From Raphanus sativus (taxonomy: Eukaryota; Streptophyta; Magnoliopsida; Brassicales; Brassicaceae): a DNA stretch of 64,000 nucleotides. The stretch is from assembly GCF_000801105.2 (NCBI RefSeq), contig NC_079515.1:9610001-9674000 (forward strand), given 5' to 3'. A program made the position numbers and the translations under genes. Position 1 is the stretch's first letter. Every line of letters starts with the position of its first letter. Under the pieces are notes generated by a model that saw only the letters and a program-made list of their open reading frames with translations, did no database searches and was not told the origin of the DNA. Shown one piece after another: positions 10,074-21,869 of the stretch.

Positions 10074-11567
10074 ATGGAACGATCATCTTCCCCTTTACCT
10101 CCTCATGTTATGCTTGTATCTTTCCCAGGACAAGGCCACGTTAACCCACTTCTTCGTCTGGGCAAGCTCTTAGCCTCAAAGGGTTTACTCGTCACTTTTG
10201 TCACAACAGAATCATGGGGCAAAAAGATGCGAACCGCCAACAAAATTCAAGACCGAGCCCTCAAACCTATAGGTAAAGGTTATCTCCGGTTCGATTTCTT
10301 CGACGACGGGCTCCCTGAAGACGACGACGCTAGCAGAACCAACTTAACCGTCCTCCGACCACAACTCGAGCTTGTCGGACAACAAGAGATCAAAAACCTA
10401 GTAAAACGTTACAAGGAAGTGATGAAACAGCCCGTGACGTGTCTCATCAACAACCCTTTCGTTTCTTGGGTCTGTGACGTAGCGGAAGATCTTCAAATCC
10501 CCTGTGCTGTTCTCTGGGTCCAGTCTTGCGCTTGCTTAGCTTCTTACTATTATTACCACCACAAGCTTGTTGACTTCCCGACCGAAACAGATCCCAAGAT
10601 CGAAGTTCGAATCCCATGCATGCCTCTCTTAAAACACGACGAGATCCCATCTTTCGTCCATCCTTTTTCACCTTATTCTGGTTTAAGAGAAGTGATCATA
10701 GATCAGATCAAACGTCTTCACAAGCCTTTCGCTGTTCTCATCGATACTTTCTACTCCTTGGAGAAAGATATCATCGACCACATGACAAACCTCTCTCTCC
10801 CTGGCGTCGTCAGACCGCTCGGACCGCTTTACAAAATGGCGAAAACGCTAATTTGTGATGACATCAAAGGAGATATGTCTGAGACAAGGGATGACTGCAT
10901 GGAGTGGTTGGACTCACAGCCTGTTTCCTCCGTTGTTTACATCTCTTTCGGCACCGTGGCTTACGTGAAACAAGAACAGATCAACGAGATTGCGTTCGGC
11001 GTTTTAAACGCTGGCGTTTCGTTCTTGTGGGTGATTAGACAACAAGAGTTAGGTATAAACAGAGAGAGGCATGTTCTGCCTGAAGAACTCAAAGGGAAAG
11101 GTAAAGTCGTTGAGTGGTGTTCGCAAGAGAAAGTCTTGGCTCATCCTTCTGTGGTTTGTTTCGTGACTCATTGTGGATGGAACTCGACTATGGAGGCTTT
11201 GTCTAGTGGAGTCCCAACGGTCTGTTTTCCTCAGTGGGGAGATCAAGTCACCGACGCTGTTTACATGATCGACGTCTTGAAGACGGGAGTGAGGCTTAGC
11301 CGTGGAGAGACGGAGGAGAGGGTGGTGCCTAGAGAGGAAGTAGCGGAGAGGCTGAGAGAAGTTACTAAAGGAGAGAAAGCGACAGAGCTGAAGAAGAATG
11401 CTTTGAAATGGAAGGAGGAGGCGGAAACGGCTGTGGCTCGGGGTGGCTCGTCTGATCGGAATCTTGATGAGTTTGTGGAGAAGTTGGGCGTGAAACCTGT
11501 GGCTAAACAGAACGGAAGTCTTAATCAAAACGGACGTGTTCAAGAACTTTTAATGCAAAAGTCATAA
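10074..11567 (+). CDS. UGT84A2: Sinapate 1-glucosyltransferase (UGT84A2 type)
   Basis: A single exon encodes 497 residues, a full-length family 1 glycosyltransferase. The N-terminal half has the acceptor site with the catalytic His in FPGQGHVNP (His22). The C-terminal half has a complete 44-residue PSPG box, residues 348-391, starting WCSQEKVLAHP and ending QWGDQ, whose last Gln is the hallmark of UDP-glucose users. From memory it closely matches Arabidopsis UGT84A2 (At3g21560, BRT1) and Brassica napus SGT1, which make 1-O-sinapoylglucose from sinapate and UDP-glucose in the cytosol. That ester feeds sinapoylmalate and seed sinapine. DMP2 upstream agrees with the Arabidopsis order. The gene lacks introns, as does its Arabidopsis counterpart. 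The C-terminal tail (after about residue 470) is Asn/Gln-rich and probably variable. Confidence 0.93.
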   Translation: MERSSSPLPPHVMLVSFPGQGHVNPLLRLGKLLASKGLLVTFVTTESWGKKMRTANKIQDRALKPIGKGYLRFDFFDDGLPEDDDASRTNLTVLRPQLELVGQQEIKNLVKRYKEVMKQPVTCLINNPFVSWVCDVAEDLQIPCAVLWVQSCACLASYYYYHHKLVDFPTETDPKIEVRIPCMPLLKHDEIPSFVHPFSPYSGLREVIIDQIKRLHKPFAVLIDTFYSLEKDIIDHMTNLSLPGVVRPLGPLYKMAKTLICDDIKGDMSETRDDCMEWLDSQPVSSVVYISFGTVAYVKQEQINEIAFGVLNAGVSFLWVIRQQELGINRERHVLPEELKGKGKVVEWCSQEKVLAHPSVVCFVTHCGWNSTMEALSSGVPTVCFPQWGDQVTDAVYMIDVLKTGVRLSRGETEERVVPREEVAERLREVTKGEKATELKKNALKWKEEAETAVARGGSSDRNLDEFVEKLGVKPVAKQNGSLNQNGRVQELLMQKS

Positions 11568-12668
11568 ATGTGTTTTGGATTATCTGTTGTTTGTTTTCTG
11601 CAAATCCTTAATTGTGTTTGTTTGTTTGCATGCTCCGCTTCGGTTCTTTATTTTCCTTTTTTTTTGTATGGGTCTGGGGAGACTAGTTATCCTTCTTGAA
11701 TAAATGTTAGATCACGACGTGTGTTTTTATGACTAACTAGCTTGTTATATTTTTAAATTCGGGAATATATTTGTATATGATTTATGTGGACGTAATGTAA
11801 TCTTATACCAACCATGCACACTAAAAGAAAAACACTAGTTGAAGTTCATTACTTAATAATAGTCGGTCTGCACTATACTCGACAGAAGACAATTTTGTAA
11901 GCGAAATCAAAACTTCAGAGAGCATATGTAAGGTGATATACAAAATTGTTTAGGAATAGTCTGACTGGAGAGACTGCCTTACAACTTTGAAAATTTACAA
12001 CATCTATAAAGTGAAAAGAATTAATACTGGCTACATTACTTCCACAATTCACAACTTTGGAAACTGATCAGAATCTCAGATAACCAAGGATTATGTATGT
12101 ATCCTCATCGTCTCGAATCTTTTTCTTTTTTGAAACTTGGATCATCGTCTCGAATCTTTCGACATTAACAACACAGACAGACACGTGTTGGATAGTATCT
12201 GGCTATCTGCATGGGGGTTGAAAATATATTTTCTTTACCTGATTGTGTATATGTTAGCTTTCTTAAAACATAATTTCTCCATAGAATAATTCTATTTTAA
12301 TATATAATTTATAAAGAAAAATTTATTATATAATTGTTTTAATTAATATGAAAATGAATAATTTGATTATTTCTTCAATTTCATTACAAGTGTTATTTTG
12401 ACATTTTCACACATTAAAAATGATTAAAATTTATGTTTTTTATTTTATCTATTTAACTATTTTATAAGATTGCAATTGATAATATGCTAAAAGTGAATAT
12501 AAATTATATTGAAATTAAAATATAAGAATCTTTATCTGTTAAAAGAAATATCAAAACAACATTTTTACAAAAAAAAAATAATATGAAAACTTAAAATTAT
12601 TATCTTTGTGGAATAAATAAATGTTTTGAAACTATATCTTCATTGAACACGGACTAGTACAAAAGTAA
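11568..12668. other. UGT84A2-like 3' region and AT-rich spacer
   Basis: This holds the 3' untranslated region, with an AATAAA-like signal near 11700 (GAATAAATG), followed by AT-rich DNA with no recognisable gene or element. Confidence 0.4.
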
Positions 12669-12918
12669 TACTCTCTCTGTTTTTAAAAGATATGTTTTTT
12701 TAATGTTTTCACATATATTAAGAAAACACATTAAATTACTATAATAAATTTATTGTTCTCTGTAGTTTTCAATTTTCAACAAATTTTGGTCAATGGTAGT
12801 TTAATAAAACCAATTAATTTTCTTAAAATTTATAATTTTTCATAGAAAACATAAAACAGTCATCTTTCAAAAACAATTTTTTTTTCAAAACAACAATCTT
12901 TTATGAATGGAAAAAATA
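12669..12918. mobile_element. Probable Stowaway-like MITE
   Basis: The left text ACTCTCTCTGTTTTTAAAAG is mirrored near 12900 by CTTTTATGAATGG, giving imperfect inverted ends. The inside is AT-rich and non-coding. Exact ends and a TA duplication are uncertain. Confidence 0.4.
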
Positions 12919-13310
12919 TAATTCAGTATTTCTAAACTCACTCTAGGCAACATATAGATGTCCATCTAGTCTGCAAATCAGATATGAACAAAAAGATTTT
13001 TTCAAATCTTTTTTATTAAAAAATCAGTTAAGATGTCAAACAATCGTCCGCCTTGACAATAACTTTTAGGTGTCAAACAATTGACCTAATAATTGTTAGA
13101 ACATCGATACAATCCGTGTGCAATTAAAGTCTATTTAATCAGTTGTAGATTGTTAAGTTTGACTAAAATCGACTACTGAAATTTATGTCAGTTAGCCAAG
13201 ACCACTTGGTTAGGTCCGTAACTCTTTTTTTTCCTTAAACGAGGTCTACAACTCATTTAAGTAAAATAAAGTGCACACAGCATTTTGGAAGCTACAAAAA
13301 ACAATATTAT

Positions 13311-13492
13311 CGGGAAGTTTTAAAGGTAGGACTATTAGCGGAATATAAAAATCAATTCTTAATTTTCTTAGTTAAAAGTTAAGAATCAACTCTTAAATAA
13401 AATATTTAAAAATCGATTTTTAGTTTTTTTAGTTAAAAACTAAGAGATGGTCTTTTATATTCCGCTAAAAATCTCACTTTAAAAACCTTCCA
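13311..13492. mobile_element. Foldback MITE
   Basis: The left arm GGAAGTTTTAAAGGTAGGAC followed by TTAGCGGAATATAAAA pairs with the right arm, whose reverse complement reads GGAAGGTTTTTAAAGTGAGA then TTAGCGGAATATAAAA. The arms meet near 13400, so almost the whole element is a hairpin. A target duplication was not clear (CAATATTAT versus CAATAAATA at best). Confidence 0.65.
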
Positions 13493-13636
13493 ATAAATAT
13501 GCTTTTATAGGATTCCTCGTCCACAGCATTCATTGTGGATGGGAGAAGATAGAACTCTTAATTACAGAGCCTCGTCGCCTATTATTAAGCTCACTAGCTC
13601 AGTGCATATTTTAGCCGATTCAATGCTGGAGTATAA

Positions 13637-14319
13637 GACCATGATTAACGGTATATCTAAAGTTTGTCCTTAGCGTTAAAGTGATTAAAAATAAATGCAA
13701 TTAATCGGAAAATTAGTGGGACGTCCTTAGCTTAGATACAAATATATTTGTCCTTAGCTGCAACGTGTCGTCCTTTGCGGTCTCTCTCTCGTTTTCATCG
13801 TCTCCCTATCTCTCTCTCTTCTTCTTCTTCTTCTTCTTCCACACAGGTTTCTTCCATCGATACGGGACTCGTCGGAGCTCCAGCCTGCGGTGATGTGATG
13901 AAGCTTCAGATCAAGGTCGATGACAGCTACAAAACAAGCTATCCATTATGCTCAAAAGCATCTGAAACCATGGGAAGCAACCCATATGAACGAACCTGCA
14001 GCATGTCCTGGCAACTTTAGCTTTCAAAAGTACTACCGAATGCATAACATATAATTTTTTTTCTTTGTAATTTTTTTTCTTTCTAATTTTCTTTTTCTTT
14101 CAATTTAATGTTAAACTTTTCAGTCATATGTTTTATTTAAAATGTATCTTTTATATCTTATCACACATTAAAATAAATATTAGTAAAATATGCTAAGGAC
14201 TTCTTTTGTCCTATCAATAATCTTCAAAAATTAAAAACTTCTTAACCTTTGTCCTTAACTTAAAAAAACTAATAAAATATGCTAAGAACTTTATTTTTGT
14301 CCTACTAATGAGGTTGCTC
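13637..14319. mobile_element. Harbinger-like Pack element carrying an ISU gene fragment
   Basis: TAA flanks both sides (13634-13636 and 14320-14322), as in PIF/Harbinger insertions. The left end is GACCATGATTAACGG; the right end in reverse complement is GAGCAACCTCATTAG. Subterminal regions repeat TTTGTCCTTAGC/GCTAAGGAC motifs in both orientations. The inside is a foreign coding fragment (see 13748-14020). Shared subterminal motifs link it to the element at 470-1281. Confidence 0.65.
13748..14020 (+). pseudogene. Captured IscU/ISU iron-sulfur scaffold fragment
   Basis: This 90-codon open frame starts with a Ser/Arg-rich stretch resembling a mitochondrial transit peptide (LRSLSRFHRLPISLSSSSSS) and continues TGLVGAPACGDVMKLQIKVDD. 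The latter is the signature of the ISU/IscU scaffold around its first cluster-ligand Cys (the Cys in PACGD). The following domain with the other ligand Cys residues and the LPPVK motif is missing, and the rest is unrelated. It cannot build a working scaffold. The fragment lies wholly inside the Harbinger-like element, so capture is the simplest explanation. Confidence 0.72.
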
Positions 14320-14322
14320 TAA

Positions 14323-17300
14323 TATCGGTACTCTGACCCATTATTTATCCACATGGGGGGAGCACTGTAACATTTAATGCTGTAACAGGTCAATCATTGC
14401 ATTCTGTGTTAAGCTAGCCATATGGTTTTAGCTAGTGTCGTGCGTTTAGTACTATTTCGATTAATTGAATTATTGCCTCAAAAAGATCAGTTCATCTTTA
14501 TTGGTAGACAAAGCGGGGTGTGGTAAGTAAGATGTGTGCCAGAAAAAAATGTGGTAGGTAGGCAAAACCTACGTCATATGCCATTTCTAGAATGATTCAT
14601 TTCAAAACGTAAACTTATAACACCCCCTTGGTGAAGCAGGATGTGTGGCTAAAAACAATGTAGCAGGTTGGGAAAAGTTATGTCATAATCGACTTCTTCT
14701 TTTTTTTTGTAACAGTTATGTCATAATCGACTTCTTAAATTACGTACATCTTCTACCAAAAAGTCACGTCAATTATTAATAGAGGTATTTATAAATATTC
14801 TCAAGACATTCATTATACTACTAGGTGATAACCTGCGCATGAAGTAAAAAAAATATAAATTTTAATATATATGTATTAAAAATGTAAAAGTCATAGTCTC
14901 AATACTATATATTTTGTAATGAATGATTGAACGAAATTGTATATATCTATATAAGATAAGCTTCGTTTTTTTTTTAAACTTGTGTTATTGGTTGTGTGTG
15001 ATTGAAATATAGATCATGAGAATGAATTTATATGAGTAATCAAAAACTTATATAAAATTAGTTATTATTCTCAAAAATAAATAAAATGTATTTATATTTT
15101 ACATCAATATGTCATTTATATTTTACATCTTTTTATTTTTGAGAATATATAAAAATAAAAAAAAGAGAAGTTTGACTAAAACATGATAACAAAGTTTAAC
15201 ATAAAAGTTATTACTTATATTATATGATAGCATTTCACATTTATTCTAATATACAATCACATTAAATACTAAAATAACCAATTTTCGCATGATTAGATTC
15301 TCAAAAGATCACAGTAAATACGACTATAGTAAATATTGCCGCTAAAACAAAAAAAAAATTAGAGGTTACGACTTAAGAGGTTTGTCTCTCTTTAGCACAT
15401 GTAATCAATATAATCCGGACTAAAAAAAAGACAAACAATATTTAGATTCAACCCCTCTAATTACATAATATGATCTTTGCTGTAATATTATTATAAAAAA
15501 TCCATGAAACAACAATGAAAACCATAAATACAGCCATGTACATCAACAAAATATCTTAAAATCTTAGTGGTAAACATAATGTTTGGATCCAACATGTGTC
15601 ATTTAGCTTATATATGAACATAAAATAAAATATGACAAAAATGTGAACATCTGAAATTCATGTTGGAGTAAAAATTGTATAAATTTTTTATCGCACATGC
15701 AGAATGCAAGTTTATCACCACAGCCACCATAAGATTAGTGGGATTCGGACGAGTTAAACAATGTCATCTTAAAGTGCTTCAAATTGGCAACTGAGTTTAA
15801 CAATGCTATGAGTTTCGTAAGAAAGTTTAAATGTAGTGTAAAGGTACTTTTGAGAAGGTGATAATGGTAAATAGATCAAGATATAAGGTACAATATTTAT
15901 ATATGCAAGAAGCATAGTTCTAGGGTATACAATCACAATATATATACAGTATTATATTTTGTATAAGTCCTAGCTAGTGATATAAATGTTGGATTTGTTT
16001 ATATGACACCCAATATTGGTAACATAGCAGACAGTTAAAATTTAAAAACAAAAATATAACTACACAATGTAATAAATTCGTAATTTTACATTTTAAACGT
16101 CATATTAATAATTATATAATACATTTAAAATATAAATATAGTATCATTTAGTAAAAACAAAATTAAAAGTAAATACCCCCACAGTTGTGCAGATCAAGAT
16201 CTAGTTTATTTTAAATCTAAACCCGCACTTTATATACAAATTTTCAGATTCACCATTTTCTGAACCAAACCTAAATAGCTAACATGCTCTTCAAGTGTCC
16301 CGCGTTGTATATATCCAATTCGTCAGACTACAAGCCGGAGAAGTCGCCGCAAATCTTGAGATGCTGAATCATCCACCGCAAATCTTGAGATGCCGGAGAA
16401 AAAAGGAAAATAGATGACCCCGCATAAATATTGTCCGCATAGACATCCAGTGGATTTACAGAAGATCTCTGAGTCTTGATGTTCAAAAATGAACCGAGAG
16501 ACTCTTCTCTTTTCCTAACGACGTCCTTGGCTGTTATTCTGAACTCATCTGAGCCGAAGCATCTACTATATTCATGTCGGATAGCCGGTGAAAGTGATAC
16601 TTCTAGGGGTTAAAAATAGTCGCTGAAGACAGATGGTTTCGGTTTTCATCGCTGTAAGCCTAAAAACATGAATTTTGGAGGATGATTGATAAATGCTGTG
16701 GTTTTTATTTGGAATAATAGGTGTAGATTTAATTAATGTACCTATTTCTGCTGTAGATTTTTAAAGCACTTTTTTACTCTAGAAATAAAACTTTCCACAA
16801 TTTTTCTTTTTTGATTTTTCAAAGATATTTTTGCTGTACTTTTTAAAAAGAAAAAATTCATGATTGGTTTACATATATGACTCTAAGCTAAATTTTGGTT
16901 TTTTTAGAGCATTTACGTCCACAACCGATCACCCTTTCTATTGGGGTTGTCCGGTCTGGAAATATATGCAATTAATTAATTTTGCTAACATTTTAGATTT
17001 TAGTATATGTAAATGTACCAAAGTCTTCTTGAATTTGTCTCTCTTTTCGACAGTTTAATTAACATTATAAAGCTTCTACATTTACATTTACCGTATTTTA
17101 TTAACCTCGTCTTGTTTCCACAAAAATGTTAATATCCTATATATATGTTGGAAGAGTATTCATCTCCTGTATATAAAACAATATTGCAATTTGCAATCAT
17201 CTACTATATAAGATGTTACCGAGCACTAGACTAGATAGATCAAATCATTACTTTGCGGTGGTACACGAAGATATGCATGTGTGTGTCGAATTTTTAAGGG

Positions 17301-17600
17301 AACCGATAATTTTTGGAGACATAATACATTGAGAATTTATGGTGGAATCGGGTCAAACCAATTATAGCGTGAGTTTAGTGAACCGTTGACGAAGGCGGGT
17401 TAGCCCTTGCGGTGATTTGACAGTTGAACTTTTGAACATTCCAAGATTAATTAATCTCTCCACCATTAAATTTGATGTGTCTAATCACAAATTACTGAAC
17501 TTATATAATAATGTTGGGTAATGTTACACAATATAGTATAGCTGATGAGTATCCTTCGTGGGTTACGTAGGCAGTCTAATATGAAACTGAACTTGGTTTA
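14323..17600. other. Long intergenic region without a recognised gene
   Basis: Mostly AT-rich, with possible transposon debris. At 14820-14845, ACTAGGTGATAACCTGCGCA resembles a minus-strand Helitron end, but the hairpin is poor. At about 16310-16620 a GC-richer patch includes a repeated CCGCAAATCTTGAGATGC and may be an old gene fragment that I could not identify. In Arabidopsis, At3g21570-At3g21590 lie here; I saw no match to ABCI12 (At3g21580). Confidence 0.4.
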
Positions 17601-17650
17601 GGTTTAGCATCGATCATAAGCTGATATAAGTAGATGAAAACCCATTGTGA

Positions 17651-20600
17651 TCACTTTCTTGGAGCATTTCTTACGATCCCAGATTTGAGAGAAGATGAAG
17701 GATAGAAAGACTTGCGGATCTGAAAAACATTCCATGCTGTTCCAGCCGCGTGGCCCGCAGTTGCTAGTACGTCTCCCGTCGCCTCCCCTGCGTTCTCTCC
17801 AAACCTGCTTTGCCAAACGTGATTATCAGTTTATTATCACCTCAACGTACCTTTAATGTGTATGATCACTGTTGATATGTCATGAACCCATGTTATACAT
17901 GAATGAACCTCAAAAAGTTACCTCTCACTGACCATTCTGGTAGCAGCCCTGGATGTAGCAGAAAGAGCTTGTCTCTCTGCGGCTTCTGCTGCATCTAGTA
18001 TTTTATCTATTGGATCGAGCCAAACAGTATTTACATTTCATTAAGCTTTCACCCTATCACATATATTTGTTCTGAGTTTTGACCCCAGAAAATCATTATA
18101 TTTATATATAGATATAGTTATTCTCATCTCTCTGTAACTTACTAAGGGCATCAAGTGAAGCCAAGAGAACCTCCCCTGGAACCATGGAGAAGAAAGCTTT
18201 CCCTGGTTTCGACTTCATCACAGGAACCATCACAGAGCCGCTCACAACTCCAGCACCATTCAACATCGTCTTGCTCAGCTGCTCTGTTGCCATTGAAAGC
18301 TTCCTCACTCTAAATATATTACATCGATCCAACAAAGCATCCAAGATATCAATAGACTCAAGAACGAAAAATTGATGTCTCTAATATTTGTTTCGGTTTG
18401 CCTTGGTGTTTAAATTTAAACTAGATCATAACCCGTCCGACTGGACGAGTTTTTATTTCTATGATATATATAAACATTTCAAAAATTACAATCTAATGGT
18501 TCCACTTTTACTAATTAAGAAAACTATTTAATCATTGTATTGTAACAGGGGCGTCGGTGAAATATTGTGAGTCGTAAACATTTTAGTAATAGTTTTACAA
18601 AGTTGTATACCTTAAATAATTTATTCATATTTTTAGTTAATTTATATATCAACATATTTCTTTTTTGTTTATTTTTTTGAAAATTATTTATTTTACAGTA
18701 GTTTTTTATGAATTATTATTAATTTTATGATATTTTGTTTTCTTGAAAATTTTATGTAGCAAATTAATATATATGATATATTAGAATTTATGTTTTTATT
18801 TCCACCGCAAAGAAACAACAACCATAAATTGTAACAAAATATTGTAGTTCACTTTATTTTATATAAAATTAATATGTCAATTATTTAAAGAATTGGGTCA
18901 GATTATTTTATATAAAACCGAATAAAAATCTAAATTGGAATGTTAGATTTGTAGAGAATCACAGTTGATTAGTTTTTTACATGTAATTATTTCTTAAAAA
19001 TTATGATTTCAAATCAATTAAGCAAAACTGAATATATTCCTTTTGCAGATCCGAAAACATATATATTAATAAATTAATTGATTTATATTTCTTTATCATT
19101 ATAGTTAATTAATTTTAATATTTGATTTTAAATGAAGTGGTAAAATCTGAAAATAAGAAAGAAATACAAAAAGAAGTAATTAATTTATTATAAATGTAAA
19201 ACTAAATGTACAAATAAAAGAAAATATTTAATTTACTATCCATGTTTCCAAACAATCTTCATTTAATTTACTATCTTTGTTTCCAAACATTTCAATTTTG
19301 TACTTCAGTTTTAATAGTATATATTTATATTTACACTAATTGTATACTTTTACTATTTTCAAAATATATCCACATAATCTTAATAACAAAATTTTGTATT
19401 ATTTATAAAGTGTAAAACGCCATAAGTAAAGTAAAAGGTTGCATAAATATTTATAGAAAAGGATGTTTTTTTTTGGGCAACAGAAAAAGATGTTTTTATA
19501 TTTCAAGAATATGATGTTTTTTCCTCATGTAAGGAAACGCAAACGCAGAAACTAAATTTGAAAACAACCTATATTTTAACCAGAATAAACTTAAGATTTT
19601 TTTTTTTTTTTGTCAAAAGAGTGAATACCGCTGAAGGTTTGTGTTGATTCCATTTTTCCTCTCGGTACTGCTGGAGTTTCCACTGTTGTAACCTCCATTT
19701 CTCTGAGAGGCACCACTCTTCTCCTGATCAGCCTTTGTAATCATTACTTCACCTCCCTTGTGAACCTGTTCAATAAAACTCGCAAGTCATGACCATATTA
19801 ATCGTATATATACACACTAACTAATGAAGATAAGAATCTCTCATTAACATCAAGATAATTCATGCATGCTTTCTAATTATAAGACAAGATCATTTGGGTT
19901 CATATCACACCCACAATCTTCTAATACTCCTTCCGTTTATTTGTTTCAGGATGTTCTAAATTAAAAAGAAAAGTTATACATCTTTTCCCTTACTACATAA
20001 ACCATTTAGTCACACTATTTGAATTTTGACTAGCTAGTTGACATATTTGAATCTAATCACAACAATGTTTACATAACGCAAAAGGTCACAAAATCTGAAA
20101 CAAAGTCAAGTTTGGCATATAAACTTATAAAACATCACATAAAAAGGGGAAGGAGTATATAAGAGTGTGATAAACACCTGGTTGGTGTAAGCATTGCTGC
20201 AACTGAAGAGTCCTCTAATGATATGTCCTGTTCCTCCAGCAATCGCCTTAGCAACAACGTTGTTATAATCTTCAATCCTCGGAGCAAACTCTTTCCAGTC
20301 GATTCCATTGTCAACTTTACTCGAAGCCGAGTACGAGAAACAAGAGTTCTCCTTCAAGAACTCGTCAAGCAACTTCAAGCTGTTCACTACGGCTACATCT
20401 CTGTCGTCGCCGGAGAAAGTGACCCCGTAGCTAAGTGGATCACCGTCTTTAACCGGAAGTGTGAAGAGGTAGTCACGTGCGTCGAGTTTCACAACCGGCT
20501 CGTCTTTAATCACTGGCCACTGAAGGTCATGTCCGATTCTGACGATCATAGCAAGAGTCACGCCGTTGTCTGAGACTTTGACGAGCTTGAAGTCACCTGA

Positions 20601-20774
20601 GGCGAGCTCCACAGCTTCGGATTCGTCGATGAGATGGACTCTACATCTTGGAATTTGTAATAGAATCTCTTCAGCTCTCACGGTTTGGTGTTGAGGTTGA
20701 GGTGGAGTTTTTCGAGTGGTGTCTCGTTCTTGGTTTCTTGTTCTTGAAGATTTTGATGGTCCGAAACATCCCAT
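17651..20774 (-). CDS. Senescence/dehydration-associated protein (At3g21600-like)
   Basis: Five exons join in frame with GT-AG introns: 20178-20774, 19629-19765, 18143-18309, 17922-18006 and 17651-17804, giving 379 residues. The product resembles the senescence/dehydration-associated family (ERD7/EDL group, 'senescence' domain) and, from memory, At3g21600. The N-terminal half includes a segment [20 protein letters not shown]; the C-terminal half has the Ala-rich helical senescence domain with [20 protein letters not shown] and [20 protein letters not shown]. Relatives bind membrane lipids and rise in senescence, drought and cold. The start [10 protein letters not shown] begins MGC, so N-myristoylation/acylation is possible. 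Intron 2 (1.3 kb) carries a Helitron terminus at 18421. The gene is apparently intact. Confidence 0.86.
18421..18450 (-). mobile_element. Helitron 3' end inside intron 2 of the At3g21600-like gene
   Basis: On the minus strand the sequence ends in a small hairpin (CGTCC-AGTC-GGACG) followed after about ten bases by CTAG and then T, which is the canonical Helitron 3' terminus. I could not find its matching 5' TC end in the intron, so the rest may be deleted or diverged. Confidence 0.5.
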
Positions 20775-20902
20775 TTTTCTTGTCTGTCTTGTTTTCTGTT
20801 TGTTCTTCTAGTTAACAGTGACGTTCTCTTTAAGAGGTTTTGTAATCTTGAAACAGATGATAGAAGATTAATTTGTTGGGAATATTTAAACTTTAGTTTC
20901 AT

Positions 20903-21869
20903 ATCTTCTTTCGAGTGAGTGAATATATTCTTGCTTCCACAGCTTTCCTCACTTTCGGTGGATATGGGAACAATATTTTACGACGTAATACACACTGTAC
21001 ACGTACATTACACGTATACACACAAATACACTGTACACGTACATTACATTATGGTAAGTTATGCTTCTACGTGTTACACAACTATGGTCAGTGTCTTAAA
21101 GATTGGTGGTCATTGGAGCTTCGTAGCAGCTTATGATTATGTCTTGATCTTAAAAAAGAATTTGATTAGTTGTTTTTGTGCAAGAGTTTTGGATACATGC
21201 GAACGTTCATTTTATTTGTAGAGTTGTAGCTTTTAGAACAAGACAACAATGACCAGTGTGAACCTCAGCATCAAGACGGTGATGACCAATGTGGGAACCT
21301 CAGCATCGTGGTCCTTAGCAAGAAGCCGACTCTACTAAATTGACAACTTTGGCACTTTTCGTATAAAAGCCCAGAAGTTAGTTAATGTTTATCCGAATGT
21401 GACATCATGTCTTACTTTTCAACCACCAGAGAGAATAGAATACTTTACAGACTTGCATTTTCATAGGACATTTTAAAAGAGAGTTTAAACCAATAGACAC
21501 TAATGGAGAAAAAGTAGAAGGTGAAATATTAGAGTTTGAATCTGATTCCACATTGCTTGGTTAAAGAACTGTTAGGCTGACTCACAAGGATCAATACCCT
21601 AACATTTTCTACCAATAATCAATAATGGTAAAAGATAATTAGAAAACACAAAACAAGGTAAGAATAATTATGAAGAGAAAAATAGCATAACAATGACAAG
21701 TCAGTTCACTTAGACAATTCTCTTAAAACTATGATCTATATATTACACAGATGTGAAATAATTTTCCATTTACTTCCAATAATCTACCCTCAGCTTGATC
21801 GCTGATGAAGTTTCTCTCAAGGGTCTAATGATTTTCAAAAGAATTTTTGGAGTCTTTGTTGTGTAGAAA
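20903..21869. other. Intergenic region between At3g21600-like and At3g21610-like genes
   Basis: This contains the upstream region of the At3g21600-like gene and the 3' region of the next. Local direct repeats occur: TACACTGTACACGTACATTA-type text twice near 20995-21045, and GAACCTCAGCATC twice near 21262 and 21296. No gene was recognised. Confidence 0.4.

Noticed and set aside
11049..11543. Open frame antisense to the UGT84A2-like gene (164 codons)
   Set aside because: It mirrors a conserved coding sequence and has no recognisable motif; antisense frames in GC-richer exons are common.
14820..14846. Helitron 3' end
   Set aside because: CTAG and a following GC-rich motif exist, but there is no convincing hairpin and no matching TC end was found.
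20915..21221. Small open frames with Thr/Tyr/His-rich products
   Set aside because: They run over ACACGTACAT-type local repeats and match no known protein.
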